Shown: positions 1 to 8,545 of the stretch, one piece after another
Layout: the number at the start of each line of letters is the position of its first letter
Numbering within the stretch: position 1 is the stretch's first letter
The notes under the pieces: generated by a model
Seen by the model: the letters and a program-made list of their open reading frames with translations, nothing else
Database searches by the model: none
What the model was told of the DNA's origin: nothing
Assembly: GCA_014138725.1 (NCBI GenBank)
Contig: JACJID010000008.1
Location: 372,001 to 436,000, forward strand
Length of the DNA stretch: 64,000 nt
Direction of reading: 5' to 3'
Source: Kutzneria viridogrisea
Lineage (GTDB): Bacteria; Actinomycetota; Actinomycetes; Mycobacteriales; Pseudonocardiaceae
Program-made: the position numbers and the translations under genes

Positions 1-255
1 CATCACCTCGTCGGCGACCTTGCCCGCCACCGTCTCGATCAGGTCGTAGGGCTGTCCGCCCACGATGGTGGCCGTGCGCTCGGCCAGCTCCCCGTAGTGC
101 AGGGTCTGCGCCAGGTCGTCGGTGGCGGCGGCGCGGTCCAGGTCCATCCACACCACCACGTCCACCAGGAAGTCCTGGCCCTCGCGGCGCTCGTGCTCGA
201 ACACCCCGTGGTGCCCGCGCACCCGCAGCCCGGTCAGCGTGATCCGGTCAGTCAT
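1..255 (-). CDS. folB: Dihydroneopterin aldolase FolB, C-terminus cut by window edge
   Basis: FolB converts 7,8-dihydroneopterin to 6-hydroxymethyl-dihydropterin and glycolaldehyde in cytoplasmic folate synthesis. The N-terminus reads [20 protein letters not shown], with the family's G-x-H-G-V-F-E substrate-site segment, followed by [12 protein letters not shown] and [13 protein letters not shown], all typical of FolB. The ATG is at 255-253 and overlaps the end of folP by 8 nt, so the genes are translationally coupled. About 85 of the usual 120 residues are visible; the rest lies before base 1. Family assignment is firm. Confidence 0.95.
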   Translation of the reverse strand, partial: MTDRITLTGLRVRGHHGVFEHERREGQDFLVDVVVWMDLDRAAATDDLAQTLHYGELAERTATIVGGQPYDLIETVAGKVADEVM

Positions 256-1096
256 CGGTACCCCCTCGCCGCCAGGCGGCCACCACGGCAACGGCGTCCA
301 GCGAGCGGTCCACGTCGTGCACCCGCACTCCCCAGGCCCCCGCGGCGGCGGCCAGGGTGGAGATCGCCGCGGTGGCGTCCTCCCTGCCGTCCGGTGGCCG
401 CGGCGTGCCCTCCGGCGAGGCGAGCAGCGCGCCGAGGAAACGTTTGCGCGAGGCCCCGACCAGCAGCGGCAGACCCATGCCCAGCAGCTCGGGCAGGGCG
501 TGCAGCAGGGCCCAGTCGTGCTCGGCCCGCTTGGCGAAGCCCAGGCCCGGGTCCAGCACCAGTGCCTCCGCCTCGACCCCGGCCGCCAGGGCCGCGTCCA
601 CCCTGGCCGACAGCTCGGCGCGGACCTCGGCCACCACGTCGGTGTACTCGGCCAGCGCGGTCATGTCCTTGCTGTGCCCACGCCAGTGCATGAGGATCCA
701 CGGTGCGCCGGAGGCGGCCACCACCTTGGCCATGTCCGGGTCGGCGAGGCCGCCGGACACGTCGTTGATCACCGTGGCGCCCGCGTCCAGTGCCGCGTCG
801 GCCACCCGCGCCCTGGTCGTGTCCACGCTCACCGGCACGCCCTGTGCCGCCAGCTCGCGGATCACCGGCACCACGCGGGCGACCTCCACCTCGGCCGCCA
901 CCCGGTCGGCTCCCGGCCGGGTGGACTCGCCGCCCACGTCCACCAGGTCGGCCCCGCGCCGCCACAGGGCGAGCCCGTGGCGCACGGCGTCGGCCTGGTC
1001 GAGGTAGCGACCACCGTCGGAGAAGGAGTCGGGCGTCACGTTCAGCACGCCCATCACGACACACCTGCCCGGTGCGGGCAGCGAGGGGTGTGGCAC
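248..1096 (-). CDS. folP: Dihydropteroate synthase FolP
   Basis: FolP condenses hydroxymethyl-dihydropterin pyrophosphate with p-aminobenzoate to dihydropteroate and is the sulfonamide target. The 282-residue protein has the usual length and both signatures: [15 protein letters not shown] near residues 15-29 and [11 protein letters not shown] near 53-63, plus GASRKRFLG near the C-terminus. Start is GTG at 1096. It lies between ftsH and folB on the same strand. In many actinomycetes folE separates ftsH from folP; here only 91 bp do. Confidence 0.96.
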   Translation of the reverse strand: MPHPSLPAPGRCVVMGVLNVTPDSFSDGGRYLDQADAVRHGLALWRRGADLVDVGGESTRPGADRVAAEVEVARVVPVIRELAAQGVPVSVDTTRARVADAALDAGATVINDVSGGLADPDMAKVVAASGAPWILMHWRGHSKDMTALAEYTDVVAEVRAELSARVDAALAAGVEAEALVLDPGLGFAKRAEHDWALLHALPELLGMGLPLLVGASRKRFLGALLASPEGTPRPPDGREDATAAISTLAAAAGAWGVRVHDVDRSLDAVAVVAAWRRGGTDD

Positions 1097-1119
1097 TGGT
1101 GTTCCTCGGCTCAGGCGGA

Positions 1120-1173
1120 CGGAACGGGTCCGCAGGCGGTGAGCTGGTGCTCTCCGTCCACGGACCCGTTCCG
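1120..1173. terminator. Perfect 13-bp inverted repeat between ftsH and folP
   Basis: Arms CGGAACGGGTCCG (1120-1132) and its exact complement (1161-1173) enclose a 28-nt loop. The structure starts 15 nt after the ftsH stop on the minus strand, so it probably ends or attenuates the ftsH transcript before folP. No U-run follows, which is common for actinomycete terminators. It could also be an operator or a processing site. Confidence 0.5.
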
Positions 1174-1187
1174 GTCAGCTGTGCTGG

Positions 1188-3425
1188 TCACGACGCGTCG
1201 TTCGGGTCTTCCTGCTTCGGCTTGCCCTCCTGGCCGCCGGGCTGGTCACCCTGCTGACCCCAGTTCGGGGTCCACGAGCCGTTGGGCGCCGTCGCCGGGG
1301 TCCAGCCGGGCGGGGCACCGTAGTTCGGCGGCCCGGACGGGTTGCTCGGCCTGCCCGCGTAGGGCCCCGAGCCGTACGGGGCGGCGCCGTTGGGTGCCGG
1401 GCTGCTCTGCTGGGCCTGCGGCAGTTCCCCGCCGCCGGGCACCGTGGCCACCGGGGTGGGCGCGGGCTCCGGCTCGGAACCGGCCGGGGGCCACGGCTCG
1501 CCACGCTCCTTGGCCAGCTCGCCGGGGGTCTTGACCGGGGGCTTGTCCGAGGGGGTGCGGTTGCCGAAGTCGTTGAACTCGGTGATCCGCGGCCGCTTCT
1601 GCACCCTGGCGAAGACCCGCTCCAGGTCCTTCTGGTGCAGGGTCTCCTTGTCCACCAGCTCCAGCACGAGGTCGTCCAGCACGTCGCGGTAGGTGTTGAG
1701 CACCTGCCACGCCTCGTTGTGGGCCGCCTCGATGAGCTTGCGGACCTCCTCGTCGATCTCGTGCGCGACTTCCAGGGAGTAGTCCGGCGCGTGCGACATC
1801 TGCCTGCCCAGGAAGGGCTCGCCGTCGTGCTGCCCGTACTTGACCGCGCCGAGCCTGGCGCTCATGCCGTAGTCGGCCACCATCGCGCGGGCGATCTTGG
1901 TCGCCTGCTCGATGTCGTTGGAGGCACCCGTGGTCGGCTCGTGGAACACCAGCTCCTCGGCCGCACGCCCGCCGAGCGCGAAGACCAGCCTCGCGATCAT
2001 CTCGGAGCGGGTCATCAGGTCCTTGTCCTCCTCGGGCACGGACAGCGTGTGACCGCCGGTGCGCCCGCGGGCCAGGATGGTGACCTTGTAGACCGGGTCG
2101 ATGTCGGGCATCGCCCACGCGGCGAGCGCGTGGCCCGCCTCGTGGTAGGCGGTGATCTTCTTCTCCTTCTCGGAGATGATCCGGCTCTTGCGGGCCGGAC
2201 CGCCGATCACCCGGTCCACCGACTCCTCCAGCGCGGCACCGGTGATGATGGTGCCGTTCTGGCGGGCGGTGAGCAGCGCGGCCTCGTTGATCACGTTGGC
2301 CAGGTCGGCACCGGAGAAGCCCACGGTGCGCTTGGCAAGGCCGTCCAGGTCGGCGTCCTGGGCCAGCGGCTTGCCCTTGGAGTGCACCCGCAGGATGGCC
2401 TTGCGCCCGCGCAGGTCCGGTGCGGACACCGGGATCTGGCGGTCGAAGCGGCCGGGGCGCAGCAGGGCCGGGTCCAGGATGTCGGGCCGGTTGGTGGCCG
2501 CGATCAGGATGATGCCGCCGCGCGAGTCGAAGCCGTCCATCTCGACCAGCAGCTGGTTGAGGGTCTGCTCGCGCTCGTCGTGACCGCCGCCGAGGCCGGC
2601 ACCGCGGTGGCGGCCGACCGCGTCGATCTCGTCCACGAAGATGATGCACGGGGCGTTCTGCTTGGCCTGCTCGAACAGGTCGCGCACGCGCGAGGCACCG
2701 ACACCGACGAACATCTCGACGAAGTCCGAGCCGGAGATCGAGTAGAACGGCACGCCGGCCTCCCCGGCCACGGCCCTGGCCAGCAGGGTCTTGCCGGTTC
2801 CCGGCGGCCCGTAGAGCAGCACGCCCTTGGGGATCTTGGCGCCCAGTGCCTGGTAGCGGCCGGGATTCTGGAGGAAGTCCTTGATCTCCTCCAGCTCCTC
2901 GACGGCCTCGTCGGCACCGGCCACGTCACCGAAGGTGGTCTTGGGCATGTCCTTGGACAACTGCTTGGCCCGGGACTTGCCGAAGTTGAGCACCCGGTTG
3001 CCGCCACCCTGGACGTTGTTCATCATCCACATCAGGACGAGCAGGAGCAGCCCTATCGGCACCAGAATGATCAACATCTGGACGAACGGGTTCTCGTTGT
3101 TCACGGCGACGTCGTACTTGCCGACCTTGTTCGCCGGGTCCTGCAGCAGCTTGAAGACGTTGTCCTCGGACTGGCCGCCGGGGATGTACGTCATCACCTG
3201 ACTGCGCCCGTCGAGCGGGTTGGTCAGGTCAAGACGCAGTCGCTGTTCCTTGTCGTCGAGCTGAGCAGCCTTGACATTGCCCTTCGTCACCTGCTCAAGT
3301 GCTTGCGACGTGGGCACGAGGGAATAGCCCCGCGTGCTGTCCGTCAGCAGGTTGTAGCCGATGAGCAGTGCAGCTGCCGCCACGATCCAGATCAGCGGGT
3401 TGCGGAGAACGCGCTTACGGTCCAT
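1188..3425 (-). CDS. ftsH: ATP-dependent zinc metalloprotease FtsH
   Basis: FtsH is the membrane-bound AAA+ protease for misfolded membrane proteins and regulatory substrates. The 745-residue protein has two N-terminal membrane segments (about 11-27 and 117-135) around an extracytoplasmic loop, Walker A GPPGTGKT (206-213), Walker B IIFVDEID (261-268), the second region of homology around [19 protein letters not shown] (311-329) and the zinc motif HEAGH (428-432). The last 100 or so residues are a Pro/Gly/Asn-rich tail typical of actinobacterial FtsH. ATG at 3425; folP and folB follow on the same strand. Confidence 0.97.
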   Translation of the reverse strand: MDRKRVLRNPLIWIVAAAALLIGYNLLTDSTRGYSLVPTSQALEQVTKGNVKAAQLDDKEQRLRLDLTNPLDGRSQVMTYIPGGQSEDNVFKLLQDPANKVGKYDVAVNNENPFVQMLIILVPIGLLLLVLMWMMNNVQGGGNRVLNFGKSRAKQLSKDMPKTTFGDVAGADEAVEELEEIKDFLQNPGRYQALGAKIPKGVLLYGPPGTGKTLLARAVAGEAGVPFYSISGSDFVEMFVGVGASRVRDLFEQAKQNAPCIIFVDEIDAVGRHRGAGLGGGHDEREQTLNQLLVEMDGFDSRGGIILIAATNRPDILDPALLRPGRFDRQIPVSAPDLRGRKAILRVHSKGKPLAQDADLDGLAKRTVGFSGADLANVINEAALLTARQNGTIITGAALEESVDRVIGGPARKSRIISEKEKKITAYHEAGHALAAWAMPDIDPVYKVTILARGRTGGHTLSVPEEDKDLMTRSEMIARLVFALGGRAAEELVFHEPTTGASNDIEQATKIARAMVADYGMSARLGAVKYGQHDGEPFLGRQMSHAPDYSLEVAHEIDEEVRKLIEAAHNEAWQVLNTYRDVLDDLVLELVDKETLHQKDLERVFARVQKRPRITEFNDFGNRTPSDKPPVKTPGELAKERGEPWPPAGSEPEPAPTPVATVPGGGELPQAQQSSPAPNGAAPYGSGPYAGRPSNPSGPPNYGAPPGWTPATAPNGSWTPNWGQQGDQPGGQEGKPKQEDPNDAS

Positions 3426-3902
3426 TCACCTACGGCCGTCGGGCGGCCTCGACCCTCCCTGACTTGCACAACGAGCGGTGCCTCTACCGCCCGAGGACGG
3501 GACACCCCGGTTCACCTAGCGTACCGCCCGCCGCCGACAAGCCTCGGCCGGAAGTTGACAGGTGTCCTGAGCCCGCTCCACCAGCGGCCAACGGACGAGG
3601 TCGGCGCGGTGTTCCCGGCGTGACCCGCGCCACGTTGCGCGGAGTTCCCCGATCGGTGATCGCGGTGAACCGCGCACGCCCCCGGCGCGTACCCACGGGG
3701 ACCCGTCCGCCAGAGGGCGCAGGTACCCGCCTGGCGAACGGTGCGGTGGTGAACACCCGAACAGCCGTACCGGGTGGGCCAGTGGAGCCAACCGGGGCAC
3801 CCAGGTGCTCCGAACGGTATCGCCGGGGGCCCGTCCGCCGACGATGCCGGGGAGAGCCGCCGCGCCCGCAGTGGACGCCCAGCCGGAGGTGTTCGCAGAC
3901 CG
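3426..3902. other. Divergent intergenic region between ftsH and the VWA gene
   Basis: There is no convincing gene in these 477 bp. Open frames here lack a ribosome site and family motifs. The region must hold both divergent promoters. On the minus strand TACGCT near 3519-3524 could be the ftsH -10 box, with a leader of about 90 nt. A GGAGGTG stretch near 3885-3891 precedes the plus-strand ATG at slightly long spacing. Confidence 0.4.
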
Positions 3903-5609
3903 ATGCCCACTCACCTCGACACCAGCGTCCGCCCCCGGCGCAGCGGTCGGCTGCGCCACTTCCTGCTGCCCACCCTGGTCGCGGCCGTGGCCGTGGCCGG
4001 GGTGGTCGTGGCCAACGCCGCGAACTCGGTGCGCTGCTCCGGGCAGGTCCCGTTGCGGGTGGCCGTGGCCCCGGCGGTGCAGCCGGTGGCCCAGGCCGTC
4101 GCCGACGGCTTCGAGCAGGAGCAGAACGCCGTCAACGGGCTGTGCGTGCGGGTGAAGGTGGTCGCGGAGGGCTCCGCCGACGTGGTGCAGGCGCTGCCGA
4201 CCAGGCCGATCGACCCGCCCGCGCTGTGGATCCCGGACTCCTCGCTGTGGGTGTCCACCGCCACCGAGGCCGATCGCAGGGACCAGGCCGGTGCACCCCA
4301 GCTCGCCCAGCACGAGTCGCTGGCCTCCTCCCCGCTGGTGGTGGTCGCCTCCCCGCCGCGCGCCGCCCAGCTGGGCCTGCCGCGCTCCCCCGTGAGCTGG
4401 CAGCGGTTCACCGACGGCAGCATCCCGGCGGTGATCACCGACCCGCTGGTGAACACCGAGGGCGTGGCGACGCTGGCGGTGGCCCAGAGCATGACCCCGG
4501 GCGCCGCGGCGGGCGTGCCCCCGCAGGCACTGATCGCGGTGCTGCTGCGGCTGCGCGGCGGCGCCCTGGACGGGGTGTCCAACGGCTTCGACGCGGTCCG
4601 CTCGAACCCGGACGCGGCCCCGGTGTTCACCGCGACGGAGCAGTCGGTGGTCTCGTTCAACGTGGGCGCGGGCGGCACCAAGGCGGTCGCGGTGTACCCG
4701 GTGGAGGGCACCGTGCTGTTCGACTACCCGGTGGTGCGGGTGACCACCGGCAGCGAGCCCTCGGGCACCGAGCAGGCGGCCGCGGCCTTCGAGAAGGAGC
4801 TGCGCTCGGCACGGGCGATGGGGCTGTTCAGCGCGGCGGGGTTCCGCGACCCGCAGGGCACCGCCTCGGCCACCTGGGGCGGCAAGGACGGGGTCAGCGC
4901 GGCCACGCCCACCCTGCGGCCCGCCCCGAACGGCACGCAGGTCAGCGGGGTACTGCGGGCCTGGAACGTGATCCACCTGGACGGCCGGACCCTGGCCGTG
5001 GTGGACGTGTCCGGCTCGATGTCGGCCACGCTGCCGGACGGGCGGAGCCGGATCCAGGTGGCCCGGGACGGGGCGCTGGCCGGCATGTCCCTGATGCCGG
5101 ATTCGACCTACGTGGGGCTGTGGGCGTTCTCGATCCAGCAGGCGCCGCCCAACGACTGGGCCGAACTGGTGCCGCTGGGCCCGCTCGGCGGCAAGGCGGG
5201 GCAGATCAGCCAGCGGGTCGCACTGCAACAGGCGGCGGCCAGCCTGCCCGGACGGGTGCGCGGCGGCACCGCGCTGTACGACACCGCCTTCGCGGCCTAC
5301 GAGACCCTGCGGGACGGCTACGACCCGTCGAAGGTCAACACCGAGGTGCTGATCACCGACGGGCGCAACGAGAAGAACGGCGGGCTGGACCTGGCCGGCC
5401 TGCTGCGGACCCTGCGCACGCAGGCCGACCCGAGCCGTCCCGTGCAGATCATCGGGATCGGGCTGGGGCCGGACGCGGACATGGACGCCCTGCAACAGAT
5501 CGCCGCGGCCACCGGCGGCAAGGCGTACCAGGCCGGTGACGCGGCGGCGTTCCGCAGCGTGCTGTTCGACGCGCTCAGCCGCAGGCCGTGCGCGACGAAC
5601 AACTGCTGA
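3903..5609 (+). CDS. Membrane-anchored substrate-binding and VWA domain protein
   Basis: The 568-residue protein starts at ATG 3903 (GGAGGTG upstream). It has a short basic cytoplasmic tail, one membrane segment at about 19-38, a periplasmic-binding-protein-like region (about 45-350, similar to extracellular solute-binding proteins) and a von Willebrand A domain (about 360-560). The VWA metal site is visible as DVSGSMS near 368, a GGTALYDTA threonine loop near 452 and TDGRNE near 485. It probably binds an extracytoplasmic ligand or protein partner in a metal-dependent way; no specific substrate can be named. Its stop abuts the stop of hpt. Confidence 0.85.
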   Translation: MPTHLDTSVRPRRSGRLRHFLLPTLVAAVAVAGVVVANAANSVRCSGQVPLRVAVAPAVQPVAQAVADGFEQEQNAVNGLCVRVKVVAEGSADVVQALPTRPIDPPALWIPDSSLWVSTATEADRRDQAGAPQLAQHESLASSPLVVVASPPRAAQLGLPRSPVSWQRFTDGSIPAVITDPLVNTEGVATLAVAQSMTPGAAAGVPPQALIAVLLRLRGGALDGVSNGFDAVRSNPDAAPVFTATEQSVVSFNVGAGGTKAVAVYPVEGTVLFDYPVVRVTTGSEPSGTEQAAAAFEKELRSARAMGLFSAAGFRDPQGTASATWGGKDGVSAATPTLRPAPNGTQVSGVLRAWNVIHLDGRTLAVVDVSGSMSATLPDGRSRIQVARDGALAGMSLMPDSTYVGLWAFSIQQAPPNDWAELVPLGPLGGKAGQISQRVALQQAAASLPGRVRGGTALYDTAFAAYETLRDGYDPSKVNTEVLITDGRNEKNGGLDLAGLLRTLRTQADPSRPVQIIGIGLGPDADMDALQQIAAATGGKAYQAGDAAAFRSVLFDALSRRPCATNNC

Positions 5610-6158
5610 TCAGCTCGAGTAGACGGCCGGGTCCAGGGTGCCGATGTAGGGCAGGTCCCGGTAGCGCTCGCCGTAGTCCAGGCCGTAGCCGACGACGAAC
5701 TCGTTGGGGATGTCGAAGCCCACGTAGCGGACCGGCACCTCGACCTTGACCGCGTCGGGCTTGCGCAGCAGGGCGCAGACCTCCAGCGACTTCGGCTTGC
5801 GCGAGGCCAGGTTCTTGAGCAGCCAGGACAGGGTGAGCCCGGAGTCGATGATGTCCTCGACGATCAGGACGTCCCGCCCGGCGATGTCCCGGTCCAGGTC
5901 CTTGAGGATGCGCACGACCCCGGAGGAGGAGGTCGAGGACCCGTAGGAGCTGACCGCCATGAACTCCAGCTGGACCGGAACGGGCAGGGCCCGCGCCAGG
6001 TCGGTCATGAACATCACAGCGCCCTTGAGCACGCCGACCAGCAAGAGGTCCGAGCCCGCGTCGCGGTAGTCCTCGGCGACCTGCTTGGCGAGTTCGGCGG
6101 TCTTGTCGCTGATCTGCTGCTCGGTGATCAACACGGAGGCGATATCGCCCTCGTACAC
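5610..6158 (-). CDS. hpt: Hypoxanthine phosphoribosyltransferase
   Basis: Hpt salvages hypoxanthine or guanine with PRPP to IMP/GMP. The 182-residue protein has normal length, the PRPP-binding motif [12 protein letters not shown] (99-110), the flexible-loop [11 protein letters not shown] (70-80) and the purine-site segment [20 protein letters not shown]. Start is GTG 6158 with a purine-rich GAGGGGAAG ribosome site. It sits downstream of tilS, separated by 39 bp, the usual actinobacterial tilS-hpt order. Its stop codon directly touches that of the convergent VWA gene, with no spacer for a terminator. Confidence 0.96.
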   Translation of the reverse strand: MYEGDIASVLITEQQISDKTAELAKQVAEDYRDAGSDLLLVGVLKGAVMFMTDLARALPVPVQLEFMAVSSYGSSTSSSGVVRILKDLDRDIAGRDVLIVEDIIDSGLTLSWLLKNLASRKPKSLEVCALLRKPDAVKVEVPVRYVGFDIPNEFVVGYGLDYGERYRDLPYIGTLDPAVYSS

Positions 6159-6197
6159 GGGCAGCTTCCCCTCTTCCGGCCTGGGTGCGGCGCCAGG

Positions 6198-7163
6198 TCA
6201 TGACTCCGCTCGGTCTAGCCCCAGCCTGCCATGCGCGCGCCCCGCCACCAAGCCGCCACGGAGCCGCACGCCGCCCTGACCTCGCCAGTTGCCGACCAGC
6301 TCGTCGACTTCACGCAACTGGGTGTCGGTGAGGTCGGTCACACCCTGCTCCGTCAGCCAGGAGCGCACCGCCCTCCGGCGCAGCGCCGCTGGTTCCGCCG
6401 CGAGCACCGCCGCGTCCAGGGTTGCGCCGTTCAACGCACGCCCGAGCAGGTCGGCCGCCAGCGCGTCCAGCGCGTCGTTGTCCTCACGCAACTGCGCCGC
6501 CGTGCGCGCCAACGCGTCCGCGACCCCGCCCCGCAGCACGTCCTCCAGCAGCGGCAACGCCTCGTGCCGCAGCCGCACCCTGGTGAAGGCCGGGTCCGTG
6601 TTGTGCGGGTCCTGCCAGGGCGTCAGGCCCAGCGCCGCACACGCCCGCACCGTCGTCGCCCTGGAGACCGCCAGCAGCGGACGGGCCCACGGCGGGTCCA
6701 GTGGTCGCATGCCCGCGATCGACCTCGGCCCCGAGCCGCGCCCGAGCCCGAGCAGCACCGTTTCCGCCTGGTCGTCACGGGTGTGCCCGAGCAGCACCCA
6801 GGTGCCCGGCGTCCGCGCACCCCGCAGCGCCGCGTACCTCGCCCTGCGCGCCGCCGCCTCCACACCACCCGGGCCGGTCACCTCCGTGGTGAGCACGCGC
6901 ACCTCGTCCAGCCCCAGCCCGCGCAACTGGTCGGCCGCCCGCCCCGCGACCTGGTCCGACCCCGGTTGCAGCCCGTGGTCCACCACCAGGCCCAGCACCC
7001 TCAGGTCCAGCCGCCTCGACACGTGCCGGGCCGCCGCCGCCAGCGCCAGCGAGTCCGCACCCCCGGACACCGCCACCGCCACCTCACCCGTGGCCCCAGC
7101 CCCCGTGAGCAGCCTGCGCACCGCCGTCCGCACCTGCGAGACCGCTTCGTCCGGCTGCCCCAC
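6198..7163 (-). CDS. tilS: tRNA(Ile)-lysidine synthetase TilS
   Basis: TilS converts cytidine 34 of the CAU tRNA-Ile to lysidine, using ATP and lysine, so that AUA codons are read correctly. The 321-residue protein carries the PP-loop SGGADS (33-38), VVDHGL near 60 and LLGHTRDDQAETVLLGLGRG in the middle, all diagnostic. The length matches the short actinobacterial form without the extra C-terminal domain. GTG start at 7163 follows GAGGAAGG. Its promoter region contains a copy of the paired-box repeat described below. Confidence 0.95.
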   Translation of the reverse strand: MGQPDEAVSQVRTAVRRLLTGAGATGEVAVAVSGGADSLALAAAARHVSRRLDLRVLGLVVDHGLQPGSDQVAGRAADQLRGLGLDEVRVLTTEVTGPGGVEAAARRARYAALRGARTPGTWVLLGHTRDDQAETVLLGLGRGSGPRSIAGMRPLDPPWARPLLAVSRATTVRACAALGLTPWQDPHNTDPAFTRVRLRHEALPLLEDVLRGGVADALARTAAQLREDNDALDALAADLLGRALNGATLDAAVLAAEPAALRRRAVRSWLTEQGVTDLTDTQLREVDELVGNWRGQGGVRLRGGLVAGRAHGRLGLDRAES

Positions 7164-7185
7164 GGCACGGCCTTCCTCAGTCCAG

Positions 7186-7290
7186 CCCCCACCCTCTCCG
7201 GGGGGCGACCCCAGTTCAAGTCTATCCGCCGGGCACCCACCAGACCCGCACGGCGGCGCATCTGTGGACAGCTGGGGCGCCTGTGGACAA
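7186..7290 (-). repeat. Composite paired-box repeat, copy A
   Basis: Read on the minus strand, the copy starts with TTGTCCACA (7290-7282), then CTGTCCACA (7271-7263) 19 bp further on, and ends with the tail GATAGACTTGAACTGGGG and CGCCCCCC (about 7226-7196). The tail lies directly upstream of tilS. The boxes match the actinobacterial DnaA-box consensus; DnaA binding is inference. Four other copies occur in this window. Confidence 0.6.
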
Positions 7291-7347
7291 GTCAGCGCGG
7301 CGGGGCGAGTTTGCGCAGGTCAGAGCGTGTCAAGAGTAGGTTGGGCC

Positions 7348-7404
7348 GTGTCATGAAGGTGCCCTTCGCGACGCCCAACGTCGCGAAGGGCACCTTCATG
7401 ACAC
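7348..7404. repeat. Perfect 26-bp palindrome of the ATGAAGGTG family, copy 1
   Basis: Arms 7348-7373 and 7379-7404 are exact complements, beginning GTGTCATGAAGGTGCCC, with a CCCAA loop. It begins 14 nt after the stop of the metalloprotease gene on the minus strand, so it probably works as that gene's terminator. Closely related palindromes lie at 29361-29415 and, more distantly, at 14962-15004, so it is a dispersed sequence family and not a one-off hairpin. Confidence 0.8.
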
Positions 7405-7417
7405 CAGCACCAGCACC

Positions 7418-8500
7418 TCAGCCCAGCACGCGGCGCAGCCACAGGTCCGGGTCGGCGATCTCGGCGCGGGTCGGCAGGGTCTCGGGGCGGTCCCAGACGT
7501 GGTTGAAGCCGGCCATGCCAGCGGCGTCCACGACGTGCCCGGTGAACGCGGCGCCCTCGGCGTACTGGCGGACCTTGGCCTCCACACCGAGCACGGCGCG
7601 CAGCACGCGGTCGAGCAGGCCACCGCCCTTGCGGCGGGCGGAGAACCGGTTGCGCAGGGTGACCACGGAGGGCACGACGGCGGGGCCGACGGCGTCCATC
7701 ACGTGGTCGGCGTGTCCCTCCAGCAGTGTGGACAGGGCGATCAGCCGGTCCAGCACGGCGCGCTGCTCGGGCGACTGGATGAGCTCGATCAGGGCGACCG
7801 GGCTGGCGTCGGCGGAGCTGATGCCACGCAACCGGTCCTTGGCGGCGCGCACCATGTCGGGGATCCGGTTGGCGGCGCCGATGGCGCTGTCGTCCACGGC
7901 GGAGAGCAGGTTGCCGACCTGCTCGGAGAAGTAGCCGCGCAGCCAGGGCACGGCGGTGAACTGCAGGCGGTGCGTGGACTCGTGCAGGCACACCCACATG
8001 CTGAAGTCGGTGGCGGGCACGTCCATGGCGCGCTGCGCGGCGACGATGTTGGGCGCGACCAGCACCAGTCGGCCGCCCTCCCCGCCGAAGGGGTCGTACT
8101 GGCCGAGCACGCGGGTGCTCAGGTAGGCGAGCACCATGCCCGCCTGCACGCCGGAGGTACCGGACACGACGGCGGCCAACGGGCGGGGCAGGGAGGAGGG
8201 CAGGGCGTTCTCGGTGAGCACGGACAGGCCCTCGCAGGCGGCCTGCACCCAACCGCGCCGGTCGACGACCTGACCGTCCAGCAGGGGCAGGTCCTGGCCC
8301 AGTCCGGTGACCTCACGCACGTGCTGCTCGGCGGCCCGGGAGAGCACCCGGAGCTCGCGCACGGCGGCCTCCGCCTCCTCACGGGGCACCGTGGGCCCGG
8401 AGCGGATCAGGCGTTGCGCCGTGGACGCGGCCACCCCCCAGTCGACGGGGGACGGCGTGCCACCGGAGGGCAGGGCGCTGGCTGCGTTTCCCGTGTTCAC
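7418..8500 (-). CDS. Zinc-dependent metalloprotease of the DUF2342 family
   Basis: This 360-residue protein belongs to the actinobacterial DUF2342 family (also described as coenzyme F420 biosynthesis-associated). The zinc motif HESTH is at 173-177, in the context WVCLHESTHRLQF. There is no signal peptide. The family is regularly found between dacB and tilS, as here; its physiological substrate is unknown. The GTG start at 8500 has TAGCGT 7 nt upstream and no ribosome site, so the mRNA is probably leaderless. Confidence 0.88.
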   Translation of the reverse strand: MNTGNAASALPSGGTPSPVDWGVAASTAQRLIRSGPTVPREEAEAAVRELRVLSRAAEQHVREVTGLGQDLPLLDGQVVDRRGWVQAACEGLSVLTENALPSSLPRPLAAVVSGTSGVQAGMVLAYLSTRVLGQYDPFGGEGGRLVLVAPNIVAAQRAMDVPATDFSMWVCLHESTHRLQFTAVPWLRGYFSEQVGNLLSAVDDSAIGAANRIPDMVRAAKDRLRGISSADASPVALIELIQSPEQRAVLDRLIALSTLLEGHADHVMDAVGPAVVPSVVTLRNRFSARRKGGGLLDRVLRAVLGVEAKVRQYAEGAAFTGHVVDAAGMAGFNHVWDRPETLPTRAEIADPDLWLRRVLG

Positions 8501-8545
8501 CCCATCGACGCTACCGGCAGGTGGCGCCGATGGGCAGAAGCCGCA

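Noticed and set aside
1635-3623. Long open frame opposite ftsH
   Set aside because: High-GC antisense frame with His/Val/Gly-rich composition and no motifs; ftsH fully explains the region.
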